A DNA stretch of 64,000 bases from Blastococcus saxobsidens DD2 (GCF_000284015.1 NC_016943.1:599541-663540); one strand, 5' to 3'. Shown: positions 17,788-27,347, numbered from the stretch's first letter. The notes: generated by a model not told the origin, from the sequence alone. Program-made: numbers and translations.

Positions 17788-19473
17788 TCAGTCGGCGGGC
17801 TCGTCCACCCAGTCGGGGCCGTTGACCTCACCGGGGCCGGCCAGGTCGGCGGCGTCGACGATCGTGTAGGCGTAGCCCTGCTCGGCGAGGAACCGCTGCC
17901 GGTGGGCGGCGTACTCGCTGTCGAGGGTGTCCCGGCTGACCACCGTGTAGAAGTGCGCCTGCCGCCCGTCGGCCTTGGGCCGCAGCACCCGGCCGAGCCG
18001 CTGCGCCTCCTCCTGCCGCGAGCCGAACGTCCCCGACACCTGTACGGCGACCGCGGCCTCGGGCAGGTCGATGGAGAAGTTCGCGACCTTGGAGACGACG
18101 AGGGTCTTGATCTCCCCGACTCGGAATGCCTGGAAGAGGCGCTCGCGCTCCTTGTTCGTCGTCGAGCCCTGGATCACCGGGGCGTCCAGCGCGGTGCCGA
18201 GCTCCTCGAGCTGGTCCAGGTAGGCGCCGATGACGAGCTTCTGCTCCTCGGGGTGCCGCTCCAGCACCCGGCGGATCACCGGCAGCTTCGACTGCGCGGT
18301 CGCCGCGATCCGGTACCGCTCCTCGGGCTCGGCGACGGCGTAGGTCATCCGCTCCTCGTCGTCGAGGGAGACCCGCACCTCCACGCACTCGGCCGGTGCG
18401 ATGTAGCCCTGCGACTCGATGTCCTTCCACGGCGCGTCGTACCGCTTCGGGCCGATGAGGGAGAAGACGTCGTCCTCCCGCCCGTCCTCGCGGACCAGGG
18501 TGGCGGTGAGGCCCAGCCGGCGGCGGGACTGCAGGTCGGCCGTCAGCCGGAAGATCGGTGCGGGCAGCAGGTGCACCTCGTCGTAGACGATCAGGCCCCA
18601 GTCCTGGGCGTCGAAGAGGTCCAGGTGCCGGTACTCGCCCTTCCGGCGGGTGGTGATCACCTGGTAGGTCGCGATGGTGACCGGGCGGATCTCCTTGCGC
18701 TCCCCGGAGTACTCGCCGATCTCCTCCTCGGTCAGCGATGTGCGGGCGATCAGCTCGCGCTTCCACTGCCGGCCGGAGACGGTGTTGGTCACCAGGATGA
18801 GCGTCGTGGCCTTCGCCTCGGCCATCGCCGCCGCGCCGACCAGCGTCTTCCCGGCTCCGCACGGCAGGACGACGACGCCGGATCCGCCGGCCCAGAAGCC
18901 GTCGACGGCCTCCTGCTGGTAGTCGCGCAGGTGCCAGCCGCTCTGGTCGAGCTCGATCGGGTGCGCGGCGCCGTCGACGTAGCCGGCGAGGTCCTCGGCC
19001 GGCCAGCCGATCTTCAGCAGCGCCTGCTTCAGCCGGCCGCGCTCCGCGGCGTGCACGGCGATGCTGTCGGCGTCGATCCGCGCACCGAGCATCGGGGCCA
19101 CGCGCTTGGAGCGGATGACCTCCTCCAGCACCGCGCGGTCGGTGGTGGTGAGCACCAGCCCGTGCACCGGGTGGTTCGCCAGCGTCAGCCGGCCGAACCG
19201 GTCCATCGTGTCGGCGACGTCGACCAGCAGCGCGTGCGGGACCGGGTAGCGCGAGTACCGCACCAGCGCGTCGACGACCTGCTCGGCGTCGTGGCCGGCG
19301 GCCCGGGCGTTCCACAGCGCGAGCGGCGTCACCCGGTAGGTGTGCACGTGCTCCGGTGAGCGCTCCAGCTCGGCGAACGGGGCGATCGCCGCCCGGCAGT
19401 CACGGGACAGCGGGTGGTCGACCTCGAGCAGCAGGGTCTTGTCCGACTGGACGATGAGCGGACCGTCGTTCAA
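17788..19473 (-). CDS. DNA repair helicase XPB (ERCC3-like)
   Basis: SF2 helicase of 561 residues of the XPB family. The N-terminal damage-recognition-like domain (residues ~1-160) is followed by Walker A LPCGAGKT, DEVH in VYDEVHLLP, TATLVRED (motif III), the RecA2 domain with the XPB RED-like loop, and QRLGRVLRPK (motif VI). It unwinds or remodels DNA at lesions; the Mycobacterium tuberculosis XPB is the nearest described relative. Start TTG 19473 (LNDGPLIVQSDKTLLLEV) is chosen for correct length, with AGGAAGG upstream. It follows the WYL-domain partner gene by 64 bp. Confidence 0.93.
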   Translation of the reverse strand: MNDGPLIVQSDKTLLLEVDHPLSRDCRAAIAPFAELERSPEHVHTYRVTPLALWNARAAGHDAEQVVDALVRYSRYPVPHALLVDVADTMDRFGRLTLANHPVHGLVLTTTDRAVLEEVIRSKRVAPMLGARIDADSIAVHAAERGRLKQALLKIGWPAEDLAGYVDGAAHPIELDQSGWHLRDYQQEAVDGFWAGGSGVVVLPCGAGKTLVGAAAMAEAKATTLILVTNTVSGRQWKRELIARTSLTEEEIGEYSGERKEIRPVTIATYQVITTRRKGEYRHLDLFDAQDWGLIVYDEVHLLPAPIFRLTADLQSRRRLGLTATLVREDGREDDVFSLIGPKRYDAPWKDIESQGYIAPAECVEVRVSLDDEERMTYAVAEPEERYRIAATAQSKLPVIRRVLERHPEEQKLVIGAYLDQLEELGTALDAPVIQGSTTNKERERLFQAFRVGEIKTLVVSKVANFSIDLPEAAVAVQVSGTFGSRQEEAQRLGRVLRPKADGRQAHFYTVVSRDTLDSEYAAHRQRFLAEQGYAYTIVDAADLAGPGEVNGPDWVDEPAD

Positions 19474-19537
19474 CGCAGGCCTTCCTGGCAGGGGCTGGGG
19501 ATCGTGCGTACCGGCGCGGCCGGCGGGCTCGTCGGGG

Positions 19538-21799
19538 TCAACCGCCGGAGCCCTCGGGAGCTTCCCCCTCGACCAGGGCCACCGAGGTGATCCGGTGCAC
19601 GGCGAAGGTGCGGTTCTCCCCGCGCCGCTCGTCGTAGCCGGAGAGGAAGCCACCGGCCAGCGACACCGGCTGCACCACGCGCTGGCTGCCGCTGCCCTGG
19701 GCGTCGACGTACCCGAGCCACACCGGTACGCCCTCGCGCACGGCCCGGGACAGCAGCTCCAGCGTCGAGGCCGTCGTCACCCCGGGCACCTGGCGCACCG
19801 CCTCGCCGCGGCGGGCGGCCAGCGCGGCGTCGCCGGCCCGGATCTCGCGCACCGTGGCGGCCAGGTCCTCCGCGTTCAACGCCCGCGGTGCCGGGTGCGA
19901 CTCGCTCCCCGTCCGGCGGCCGGTGGCGCGCGGGCGGGCCGGCGGCCGGGTGAGGACGGTGCCCCCGGGGTGCTCCCCGGCCGGCGCGTAGCCGGCCTCG
20001 CGGAGCACGGTGAGCACCTCGTCGGCACCCAGGGCGCTGACCAGCACGCCCGGCGCCAGCCGGCGCAGCTCGGCCGATGCGGTCCGCCGGTCGCCCTGCA
20101 CCTGGGACAGCAACCCGTGGTCGTCCGAGCGGACGTAGGACTCGATCGCCCCGACCCGCAGCCGGCCGTGCTGGCGGGCGACGTCGTCGACCAGGTAGTC
20201 CAGCGCCTGCGGCACCGGGGTGCGCGACGCCTTGGCGAAGAAGTCGTGCAGGTCGGTCGCCGACCACCCGGCGTCCAGCGCGCGGCGCACGCTGCCCTCC
20301 GACACCCGGAACACCGTCGCCCCGCCGGAGGACTCGACGTCGGCGACGACGGCGAGGGTGTCGGCCAGCTCGGCGACCAGCGGCCCGGGCGCGATCAGCG
20401 AGAGGTCCGGCTGCGCGAGCACGTGGTCCACCGGCTCGGGCATCAGCCCGCGCATCCGCATCGCCGCGCCGTCCGCACCGCCGCTCAGCAGCCCGCGGCC
20501 GGCGGTCGAGAGCACCCCCGACACCAGGACGCCCAGCCGCGCCGCCTCCGCCAGCATGTCCGGCACCGGGGCGAGCCGGTCGGCCCGTCGCGGGGTGCGC
20601 CAGCGCAGCAGCGCGGTGAGGTCGTCGGGTGCCAGGCCCGAGCCGGCCGGCTGCTCGGCCAGCACGCGCAGCGCCGAGCGCCGGATCGCCGGTGCGGTGT
20701 GCCGCACCAGATCGGGGGCGAGCGCGTTGGCCGCCTTGCCCGCGAGGTCGCGCACCCCGACCAGCGAGGGCAGCCGTACGCCGTCCAGCCAGCCGGCGGC
20801 CAGCGCCGCCCACCGGTCGGCGAGGTCCTGCTCCCGCCAGACGTCGTAGGCGCGGGTGGGCAGCCACTCGTCGCGGTGCGGGCCGCCCACGTCCAGCAGC
20901 CCGGCGGCGAAGGCCAGCTCCAGCAACCACGCGAGGTCGGGCTCGGTCACGTGCAGCGACCGGGCCAGCCGCCTCTGGTCGCGCACGCCGACCCCACCGC
21001 TGCGCAGCAGCCCGGCCGGCTCCTCCTCCAGCAACGTCAGCAGCTCCCCGATCCGGCCGACGCTCTCCAGCGCGGCGCCGGCGGACTGCCGGTCGGTCAC
21101 CTGCGGGTCGCGGGTGACCACGGCAGGTTCGGGACGGCGCCGCGGTGGGCCGTAGGGGGAGTCGCCGCGGAGCAGCAGACCGATCTCGCGGGGGAGTTCG
21201 ACGTTGAGGGCGTCGATGCGCGCGAGCAGGCCGCGCTGCAGGAGGCGCCGGGCCGGCGTCGATCCACCGCTCGGGCTGTCCGGGAGGTGGCCGACGGGAC
21301 GGTCCCCGGCCAGTTTCTCCAGGACGGCGCGTTCCTCCGGGGCGAGCTCGGCGACGGCGGCCGGCAGGTCGGCGGGCAGCTGGACGCGCAGGTCGGTGGC
21401 GCGCCGGCCCAGGCCCGCCGGGTGGCGGACGGCGCGGCGCACCGGGTCGGGGGCGTGCAGGACGTCGTCGCCCCAGAGCAGCGCCCGGGTGGTGAGCGCC
21501 TCCAGCGCGCCTTCGAGCACGTCGTCGGGCACCTCGGGCAGCGCCGCGATCAGCTCGTCGGGGGCCAGGCCGTCGGTCGGCGCCAGCAGGACCACGTCGA
21601 GCACCTGCAGGGTGGCGGCGTCGAGCTCGTCCAGCGCCCGGTCGACCGACACCGGTACCGCCAGCCGGCTGGCCAGCGCGACGACGTCGGAGGGCGCGGG
21701 GCGGGCGACGTCGGGCCGGGCCGCCAGCAAGGCGCCCAGCTGCTCGTCGCTGCGCGTGCGCAGCCAGGCGGCGAGCGTCGCAGGAGCATCCGTGGACAT
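19538..21799 (-). CDS. Helicase-associated protein with C-terminal WYL domain (Rv0862c-like)
   Basis: Protein of 753 residues starting MSTDAPATLAAWLRTRSDEQL. It begins with a series of winged-helix-like helical repeats, has a central helicase-C-associated region (LAQPDLSLIAPGP, then LRVGAIESYVRSDD), and ends in a WYL-type module (VPVWLGYVDAQGSGSQRVVQP...FAVHRITSV). WYL modules sense ligands or nucleic acids in repair and defence regulators. It lies directly upstream of XPB on the same strand, the same arrangement I recall for Rv0862c-Rv0861c in M. tuberculosis, where the proteins are of similar size. It probably works with XPB; its biochemical function is not established. Confidence 0.88.
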   Translation of the reverse strand: MSTDAPATLAAWLRTRSDEQLGALLAARPDVARPAPSDVVALASRLAVPVSVDRALDELDAATLQVLDVVLLAPTDGLAPDELIAALPEVPDDVLEGALEALTTRALLWGDDVLHAPDPVRRAVRHPAGLGRRATDLRVQLPADLPAAVAELAPEERAVLEKLAGDRPVGHLPDSPSGGSTPARRLLQRGLLARIDALNVELPREIGLLLRGDSPYGPPRRRPEPAVVTRDPQVTDRQSAGAALESVGRIGELLTLLEEEPAGLLRSGGVGVRDQRRLARSLHVTEPDLAWLLELAFAAGLLDVGGPHRDEWLPTRAYDVWREQDLADRWAALAAGWLDGVRLPSLVGVRDLAGKAANALAPDLVRHTAPAIRRSALRVLAEQPAGSGLAPDDLTALLRWRTPRRADRLAPVPDMLAEAARLGVLVSGVLSTAGRGLLSGGADGAAMRMRGLMPEPVDHVLAQPDLSLIAPGPLVAELADTLAVVADVESSGGATVFRVSEGSVRRALDAGWSATDLHDFFAKASRTPVPQALDYLVDDVARQHGRLRVGAIESYVRSDDHGLLSQVQGDRRTASAELRRLAPGVLVSALGADEVLTVLREAGYAPAGEHPGGTVLTRPPARPRATGRRTGSESHPAPRALNAEDLAATVREIRAGDAALAARRGEAVRQVPGVTTASTLELLSRAVREGVPVWLGYVDAQGSGSQRVVQPVSLAGGFLSGYDERRGENRTFAVHRITSVALVEGEAPEGSGG

Positions 21800-21851
21800 C
21801 CGGTCCACGCTACGTCGCGGTACCCGCCGACGCTGCTGCCAGCATGGGCAG

Positions 21852-22376
21852 GTGCACCCCGCGAGCGAGGACCCGAACACCCGGACCGCCCTGGCCACCC
21901 ACCAGGTCGGCGCGCTGCGCTGGCTCGGTGGCGGGGTCATCGCCGTCGTCCTGGGGGTGCTGCTGGCCGTCGCGGCGGTGGCCATGGCGGGCGACGACGG
22001 CCGGCGGGTGCCCGCCGCCGGGGTCGCCGTCGTCGTCCTGGTGGTCGGCGGGCTGGTCGCCGTCGGCGTCGGTGCCGGCGCCCTGCTGCGCACCCACCGC
22101 TGGCGCCAGGCCCTGGCGGCCACCACCTGGCGCACCGGGACGCTGCGGATCGCCGGGCCGGCCGCGCTGTCCTTCGAGCCCGCCGGCTACGACGAGCTGG
22201 CCGACGAGCCGGTCCGGCTGCGGCTGCTCAGCACGGCGGTGTGGCGGACCCGGGCGGTGCAGGCCCTCGACGGGGGAACGGTCCGCGCCGCGCCGGTGGG
22301 GGGCGACCGGTGGGTCCTCACCGCCGATGGCGCCGGCACCGTCTGGGGCGCCCGCGAGGTGCCTGGCCGGCGCTGA
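21852..22376 (+). CDS. Small membrane protein with two helices, unknown function
   Basis: This 174-residue protein has two adjacent predicted membrane helices (residues ~25-50 and ~57-77: VIAVVLGVLLAVAAVAMA and VAVVVLVVGGLVAVGVGAG), then a soluble C-terminal domain of about 95 residues. No family is recognised. GTG 21852 has no Shine-Dalgarno but carries CAGCAT 6 nt upstream, so it is probably leaderless. It is divergent from the WYL/helicase gene, 52 bp apart. Confidence 0.72.
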   Translation: MHPASEDPNTRTALATHQVGALRWLGGGVIAVVLGVLLAVAAVAMAGDDGRRVPAAGVAVVVLVVGGLVAVGVGAGALLRTHRWRQALAATTWRTGTLRIAGPAALSFEPAGYDELADEPVRLRLLSTAVWRTRAVQALDGGTVRAAPVGGDRWVLTADGAGTVWGAREVPGRR

Positions 22377-22450
22377 GGACGACACCGGGTCGCCCGCCCG
22401 GGGCGGTGGCGTGCGCCCGCGGGGGGTGATCGGCCAAGATGAGCGGAGAA

Positions 22451-22470
22451 GGCGCACCGCGCGGTGCGCC
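22451..22470. promoter_or_regulatory. Perfect 20-bp palindrome
   Basis: GGCGCACCGCGCGGTGCGCC is an exact palindrome 21 bp before the start of the small gene at 22492 and covers the likely promoter or leader. A regulator site or an RNA hairpin are both possible. Confidence 0.6.
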
Positions 22471-22491
22471 GGTACCGCAGACGGAGGCGTC

Positions 22492-22722
22492 ATGGCCAAG
22501 CGCAACGAGAAGCACGCCCACCTGGTGGAACCGACCTGGGGCGAGTCCGAGGACGGCGGCCCGCCGCTGACCGAGCTCTCGGCCTCGGTCGCCGGCTCGC
22601 TGTCCCCCTTCGGGCAGGACCACAGCTTCCCGCTGCCGGCGGAGCGGCTGCGCTACGCGCACCCGACCGACAAGCCCAACCGCGCCGGTCTCCAGACGCC
22701 CGAGGGGCGGCGTCGGCGGTGA
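22492..22722 (+). CDS. 76-residue hypothetical protein coupled to an acyl-CoA synthetase
   Basis: This small gene starts at ATG 22492 ([21 protein letters not shown]), with GGAGG at about 22482. The product is hydrophilic and Pro-rich, with no membrane segment ([19 protein letters not shown] and a basic tail PEGRRRR). No family is recognised. Its TGA overlaps the GTG of the synthetase (GTGA), so the two are translationally coupled. A perfect palindrome sits just upstream. Good codon usage, Shine-Dalgarno and coupling support a real gene. Confidence 0.7.
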   Translation: MAKRNEKHAHLVEPTWGESEDGGPPLTELSASVAGSLSPFGQDHSFPLPAERLRYAHPTDKPNRAGLQTPEGRRRR

Positions 22723-24374
22723 GCGCTCCCGTGCTGCCGTCCTACAGCAGCGGAACCGCCACGGTTCCCCTGCTCGGCGACACGATCGGGGCGAACCTCG
22801 ACCGGACGGCAGCGCGGGTGGGCGACCACGAGGCGCTGGTCGAATGCGCCTCGGGTCGCCGCTGGACCTATCCGCAGCTGGTCGCCGACGTCGACGCCTG
22901 CGCGCTCGGCCTCGACGCCGTCGGGGTGCGGAAGGGCGACCGGGTCGGCATCTGGGCGCCCAACTGCGCGGAATGGGTCTTCGTCCAGTACGCGACGGCG
23001 AAGCTCGGCGCAATCCTGGTCAACATCAATCCGGCCTACCGGACGCACGAGCTGGCCTACGTGCTGAAGCAGGCCGGCATCTCGGTGCTGGTCTCGGCCC
23101 CGGAGTTCAAGACCAGCGACTACCGCGCGATGGTCGCGGAGGTGCGGGGTGACTGCCCCGACCTGCGCGAGGTCGTCTTCCTCGGCTCCCCGGAGTGGGA
23201 GCGGCTGCTGGACACCGGCCGGGCGGGGGACCGCGCGCTCCTCGCCGAGCGGGAGACCCAGCTCTCCGCCGACGACCCGATCAACATCCAGTACACGTCA
23301 GGGACGACGGGCTTCCCGAAGGGCGCCACGCTCACCCACCACAACCTGCTCAACAACGGGTTCTTCGTGGGCGAGGGCTGCGGCTACACCGAGGCCGACC
23401 GGGTGTGCATCCCGGTGCCGTACTACCACTGCTTCGGCATGGGCATGGGCAACCTCGGGGCCACCTCGCACGGCGCGACGATGATCATCCCGGCGCCGGG
23501 CTTCGACCCCGCGCTGACCCTGCGGGCGGTCCAGGACGAGCGCTGCACCTCGCTGTACGGCGTCCCGACGATGTTCATCGCGGAGCTCGGGCTGCCGAAC
23601 TTCGCCGAGTACGACCTGTCCAGCCTGCGCACCGGCATCATGGCCGGCTCGCCGTGCCCGGTCGAGGTGATGAAGCGGGTGGTCGCCGAGATGGGCATGA
23701 CCGAGGTGACCATCTGCTACGGGATGACCGAGACCTCACCGGTCTCCACCCAGACCGGCGCCGACGACGACCTGGAGCGGCGCACCGCCACCGTCGGCCG
23801 GGTGCACCCGCACCTCGAGGTGAAGGTGGTCGACCCGGCCACCGGGCTCACCGTGCCGCGCGGCACCCCGGGGGAGTTCTGCACCCGCGGCTACTCGGTG
23901 ATGCTCGGGTACTGGGAGGAACCTGACGTCACTGCGAAGAGCATCGATTCGGCCCGCTGGATGCACACCGGCGACCTCGCCGTCATGGACGAGGCCGGCT
24001 ACCTGAACATCGTCGGCCGGATCAAGGACATGGTGATCCGCGGCGGGGAGAACGTGTACCCGCGGGAGATCGAGGAGTTCCTCTACACCCACCCCGACAT
24101 CGTCGACGCGCAGGTCATCGGCGTCCCCGACGAGCGGTACGGCGAGGAGCTCATGGCCTGGGTGCGGTTGCGCGAGGGCGCCGAGCCGCTCACCGCCGAC
24201 GCGCTCAAGGAGTACTGCTCCGGCAAGCTCGCCCACTACAAGGTGCCCCGCTACGTGAAGGTCGTCGAGGAGTTCCCGATGACCGTCACCGGCAAGATCC
24301 GCAAGGTCGAGATGCGCCAGGTGTCGGTCGAGGAGCTCGGGCTCCAGGGAGCGGCGGCGGTCCGGAACGCCTAG
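22719..24374 (+). CDS. AMP-binding acyl-CoA synthetase (FadD-type)
   Basis: ANL-superfamily enzyme of 551 residues that adenylates a carboxylic acid and transfers it to CoA. Visible motifs: P-loop [11 protein letters not shown] (~residue 193), [10 protein letters not shown] (A5), [15 protein letters not shown] (A7), [17 protein letters not shown] (A8) and the A10 lysine in MTVTGKIRK. Motif order and length fit medium/long-chain fatty acyl-CoA ligases (FadD35-like). It starts at GTG 22719, overlapping the small upstream gene. Its TAG stop is shared in a CTAG with the convergent membrane-protein gene. Confidence 0.92.
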   Translation: MSAPVLPSYSSGTATVPLLGDTIGANLDRTAARVGDHEALVECASGRRWTYPQLVADVDACALGLDAVGVRKGDRVGIWAPNCAEWVFVQYATAKLGAILVNINPAYRTHELAYVLKQAGISVLVSAPEFKTSDYRAMVAEVRGDCPDLREVVFLGSPEWERLLDTGRAGDRALLAERETQLSADDPINIQYTSGTTGFPKGATLTHHNLLNNGFFVGEGCGYTEADRVCIPVPYYHCFGMGMGNLGATSHGATMIIPAPGFDPALTLRAVQDERCTSLYGVPTMFIAELGLPNFAEYDLSSLRTGIMAGSPCPVEVMKRVVAEMGMTEVTICYGMTETSPVSTQTGADDDLERRTATVGRVHPHLEVKVVDPATGLTVPRGTPGEFCTRGYSVMLGYWEEPDVTAKSIDSARWMHTGDLAVMDEAGYLNIVGRIKDMVIRGGENVYPREIEEFLYTHPDIVDAQVIGVPDERYGEELMAWVRLREGAEPLTADALKEYCSGKLAHYKVPRYVKVVEEFPMTVTGKIRKVEMRQVSVEELGLQGAAAVRNA

Positions 24375-24676
24375 ACCCTCGCCCGGGACGCGGGCGTCAG
24401 CCGGACGATCAGCTTCGAGATCAGCGTGCCGGCGACCACCCACACGAGGGCGGCGAGCGCGGCGTTGACCGTCTCGGCGATCCTCGGGTCCTCCGGCGCG
24501 AACAGGTCCTGGGTGAACCAGCCGAAGTCCTCCCGGACGCCCCGGGTGAGCTCGACCAGCGGGTTCGCCGGGTTGGCCTCGAAGAAGACGAAGACGGCGT
24601 ACACCACGATCAGCCCGGCGATCACCGAGGCGACGACCCGGACGACCGTGGCGAGGAGCGAGAGGACACGGGCCAT
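24371..24676 (-). CDS. Small two-helix membrane protein, unknown function
   Basis: This 101-residue protein starts at ATG 24676 ([21 protein letters not shown]). Predicted membrane helices lie at about residues 8-32 and 70-92, separated by an Asn/Pro-rich loop ([14 protein letters not shown]). Actinobacteria have many such short proteins near lipid genes. An ATG 15 bp upstream (24691) is an alternative start. Its stop shares CTAG with the acyl-CoA synthetase. Confidence 0.75.
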   Translation of the reverse strand: MARVLSLLATVVRVVASVIAGLIVVYAVFVFFEANPANPLVELTRGVREDFGWFTQDLFAPEDPRIAETVNAALAALVWVVAGTLISKLIVRLTPASRARV

Positions 24677-24725
24677 GCGGGCATGATCCACTGCGCGGCC
24701 CCGATCCGCGACCCGTCGTCGCTGG

Positions 24726-25493
24726 TCAGGCGCTCTCGGCCGGCACCACGAGCGCCCGGTGGTCCGACAGCGGCAGGTGGACCGCCTCGGCCGGTCCGCT
24801 CGCCCGGATGCTCCCGCGAACCAGGACGTGGTCGAGCTGCCGGGTGGGCCGGGGCGCCGGGAACGTGGCCGCGGTGGCGATCGGCCGCAGCCCGCTGTGC
24901 CGGGCCGCCGCGCGCTGCTGCATGTTGAGGTCGCCCATCAGCACCAGCGGCTCACGGGTGCCCTCCAGCGACCGGACGAGGGTGCGCAGCTGGTGGGCGT
25001 TCCACCGCGGGATGAACGACAGGTGGGTGTTGCAGACGGTGAACTGCCCGAACGGCCCGTCCAGCACGGCGGCGACGGCGACCCGCGGTTCGTCGCGGGC
25101 CAGGAAGGGGCGCCGGGACTGCGGGGACCACAGCGGCACGCTCACCTGCAGCGGTGCCAGGCGGACCACCCGCCAGGACACCACCGGGTAGCGCGACAGC
25201 AACGAGACCCCGTAGCTGGCCGACCCCGGTTGCTCGTCGCCGGTCGCGGCCATCCAGGTGCCGCCGGGCGTCCCGGAGAGCGCGGCCACGAACTGGTGCT
25301 CCGGGGCGCCCATCGCCTCGGCGGCGACCGCGGTCAGGTCGGCACCCAGCGAGCGCGGCTGGTCGCGGTCGACCTCCTGCAGGCCGAGGACGTCGGCGTC
25401 CAGGGTCTTGACCGCGGCGGCCAGCCGGTCCACGTCCACCCGGCCGTCGTCGAGCGAGCGTCCGTGCAGGAGGTTGAACGTAGCGATGCGCAT
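24726..25493 (-). CDS. Endonuclease/exonuclease/phosphatase (EEP) family protein
   Basis: EEP-fold hydrolase of 255 residues. MRIATFNLLHG gives the Asn that opens the active site; LQEVDRDQPRS the metal-binding Glu; NTHLSF and LMGDLNMQQ the Asn-His and Asp-x-Asn; LDHVLV and SDHRALVV the closing Asp-His pair. All expected catalytic residues are present. The substrate may be DNA, a nucleotide or an inositol/sphingo-lipid phosphate. The start is ATG 25493. Confidence 0.9.
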   Translation of the reverse strand: MRIATFNLLHGRSLDDGRVDVDRLAAAVKTLDADVLGLQEVDRDQPRSLGADLTAVAAEAMGAPEHQFVAALSGTPGGTWMAATGDEQPGSASYGVSLLSRYPVVSWRVVRLAPLQVSVPLWSPQSRRPFLARDEPRVAVAAVLDGPFGQFTVCNTHLSFIPRWNAHQLRTLVRSLEGTREPLVLMGDLNMQQRAAARHSGLRPIATAATFPAPRPTRQLDHVLVRGSIRASGPAEAVHLPLSDHRALVVPAESA

Positions 25494-25571
25494 CCGGTCC
25501 CTGTGCCCGGTCACCGCCGCATCTACCCGGGGCCGTGCGTGCCGGCGCTACCAGCGGGTAGCGAGGGACGC

Positions 25572-26141
25572 GTGGAGCCGCTCTTCCCCCGCGACCAGGT
25601 GCGTGACCTGCTGAAGCGGACCGCCGTCGCGCTCAAGGAGGGTGAGGTGCCCTTCGCCCTGTGCGGCGGCTACGCCGCGTGGGTGCGCGGCGCCCCCGAG
25701 CCCGACCACGACGCCGACTTCATCGTGCCGGCCGCCGAGTCCGAGCGGGCGGCGAAGGCGCTGGCCGACGCCGGGCTGCAGGTGGTCGACCCCGCGGAGG
25801 ACTGGCTGCTCAAGGTGGTCCAGGGCGAGGCCTTCGTCGACGTCATCTGGCGGACGTGCGGCCGCCCCGTGGAGACCGACCTCATCCAGCGGGCGGAGAC
25901 GCTGCCCGTCCTCTCGGTGCAGATGCCGGTGCTCGACGCCACCGACCTGATCGCCTCGAAGCTCATGGCCCTCGACGAGCACTACTGCGACTTCGGCCGG
26001 CTGCTGCCGGTGGCCCGGGCGGTGCGCGAGCAGGTCGACTGGGCGCAGGTGTCGCGCGAGGTCGCCGAGAACGACTTCGCCGTCGTCTTCCTGGCGCTGC
26101 TCGACCGGCTGGACATCGTGCCGGGCGTCAGCCCGGGATGA
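25572..26141 (+). CDS. Nucleotidyltransferase-fold protein
   Basis: This 189-residue protein resembles minimal nucleotidyltransferases (AbiEii/MNT-like): CGGYAAWVRGAPEPDHDADFIV gives the glycine-rich segment and the metal-binding Asp pattern, and VDVIWR the third acidic strand. LIASKLMALDEHYCDFGRLL is the helical segment that often follows. It stands alone, without a HEPN or AbiEi partner, so a toxin-antitoxin role is not supported. The start is GTG 25572. Its 3' end overlaps the convergent DUF202 gene by 14 bp. Confidence 0.75.
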   Translation: MEPLFPRDQVRDLLKRTAVALKEGEVPFALCGGYAAWVRGAPEPDHDADFIVPAAESERAAKALADAGLQVVDPAEDWLLKVVQGEAFVDVIWRTCGRPVETDLIQRAETLPVLSVQMPVLDATDLIASKLMALDEHYCDFGRLLPVARAVREQVDWAQVSREVAENDFAVVFLALLDRLDIVPGVSPG

Positions 26142-26439
26142 GCACGGCCACCGCGGCGGCGAGCGCGGTGAGCACGACGCCGGCGGTGACGGCCCGGATC
26201 AGCGCGGGGCAGGACACGCCGGCGCCCGCGGCCCGGTGGTCGCGGAGTCGCCGGTAGCGCAGCGGCGCCAGGCCGCCCAGGATGCCCAGACCGATGAGGG
26301 CGGCGAGGCCGGCGGCGACGACGAGGGCGGGGCGGTCGGCGGCCACCGCCCGGAACCCGATCAGCCCGGCGACGGCCAGGACCCCCAGCCCCGTGCGCTG
26401 CCAGGACAGGTCGGTGCGCTCACCCGCCGCCCCGGGCAC
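26128..26439 (-). CDS. DUF202 family membrane protein
   Basis: DUF202 protein of 103 residues with three predicted helices. It opens with [20 protein letters not shown], the family signature (two charged residues, Trp-Gln-Arg-Thr). It starts at GTG 26439, 11 bp after a longer DUF202 gene, so the two form a small operon and may heterodimerise. Function is unknown. Confidence 0.85.
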   Translation of the reverse strand: MPGAAGERTDLSWQRTGLGVLAVAGLIGFRAVAADRPALVVAAGLAALIGLGILGGLAPLRYRRLRDHRAAGAGVSCPALIRAVTAGVVLTALAAAVAVLIPG

Positions 26440-26450
26440 CTCCGGCCGGG

Positions 26451-26807
26451 TCAGCGGAGCACCTCGAGGGCGACGAGCACGCCCACCACGACCACCACAG
26501 CGGCGACGGCGGCGGTCGCAGCGGGCATCACCCAGCCCTGGGGCAAGGGCTGGTCGGCGCGGATGGCGGCCTCGTTCTGCCGCCAGCGGTGGTATCCCGC
26601 CAGGGCTGCTCCCAGCCCGATCAGCACCAGCGCGAGAGCGATCGCCGCGCTGCCCCAGGACACCCCGAGGTCGGGCGCGTAGGTGGCGACGGCGACCCCG
26701 CCGGCGACGAGCGCCAGCCCGGTGCGCAGCCAGGCGAGCAGGGTGCGCTCGTTGGCCAGGGTGAACCGGTAGTCGGGGTGGTCGGGGCCGTCGGTGGGCT
26801 CGGGCAC
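26451..26807 (-). CDS. YidH/DUF202 family membrane protein
   Basis: This 118-residue protein has three predicted helices and the DUF202 signature [24 protein letters not shown], close to E. coli YidH. It starts at GTG 26807 ([15 protein letters not shown]). It is the first gene of a tandem DUF202 pair, and its paralogue follows after 11 bp. Function unknown. Confidence 0.87.
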   Translation of the reverse strand: MPEPTDGPDHPDYRFTLANERTLLAWLRTGLALVAGGVAVATYAPDLGVSWGSAAIALALVLIGLGAALAGYHRWRQNEAAIRADQPLPQGWVMPAATAAVAAVVVVVGVLVALEVLR

Positions 26808-26945
26808 CGGGTCAGGGTAGGGACTGCCGGAAAAGGCGGGACGGGGCGCGGGCGGCGGACGGTTAACCTGTGCAACGAGCGGTGCTGTGCCGCCGTCGTT
26901 CCCCGGCCCGCGTGGCCGTGCCCATCGAGGATGAGGGATCCCACC

Positions 26946-27341
26946 GTGCCCACCGGCAGAGTGAAGTGGTTCAACGCGGAGAAGGGCTTCGGCTTCCTGT
27001 CCCGCGAGGACGGGCCCGACGTCTTCGTGCACAAGGACGCGCTCCCGGCCGGGACGTCGGAGCTCAAGCCGGGGCAGCGGGTCGAGTTCGGCATCGTCGC
27101 CGGGCGGCGCGGTGACCAGGCGCTGCAGGTGCGCATCCTCGACCCGCTCCCGTCGGTGGCGGCCACCGTGGCCGCGAAGAGCCGGAAGAAGCCCGACGAG
27201 CTGGTCCCCATCATCGAGGACCTGATCAAGCTGCTCGACGACGTCGGCGAGGGCCTGCGCCACGGCCGGCACCCCGACCGCGCCGAGTCGCGCAAGGTCG
27301 CCTCGGTGCTGCGCGCCGTGGCCACCGACCTGGAGGGCTGA
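26946..27341 (+). CDS. Cold-shock domain protein with C-terminal extension
   Basis: This 131-residue protein starts at GTG 26946 ([18 protein letters not shown]). Residues 1-66 are a cold-shock domain ([14 protein letters not shown]). Residues ~70-131 are a basic, helical extension ([20 protein letters not shown]). This two-part layout matches mycobacterial CspB (Rv0871) in size. It probably binds RNA. The convergent DUF2771 gene starts its block 6 bp downstream, as I recall for the mycobacterial neighbourhood. Confidence 0.88.
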   Translation: MPTGRVKWFNAEKGFGFLSREDGPDVFVHKDALPAGTSELKPGQRVEFGIVAGRRGDQALQVRILDPLPSVAATVAAKSRKKPDELVPIIEDLIKLLDDVGEGLRHGRHPDRAESRKVASVLRAVATDLEG

Positions 27342-27347
27342 CCGGGG

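Noticed and set aside
25572..26141. Nucleotidyltransferase as part of a toxin-antitoxin or Abi system
   Set aside because: No HEPN, AbiEi or other partner is adjacent; neighbours are an EEP hydrolase and DUF202 genes.
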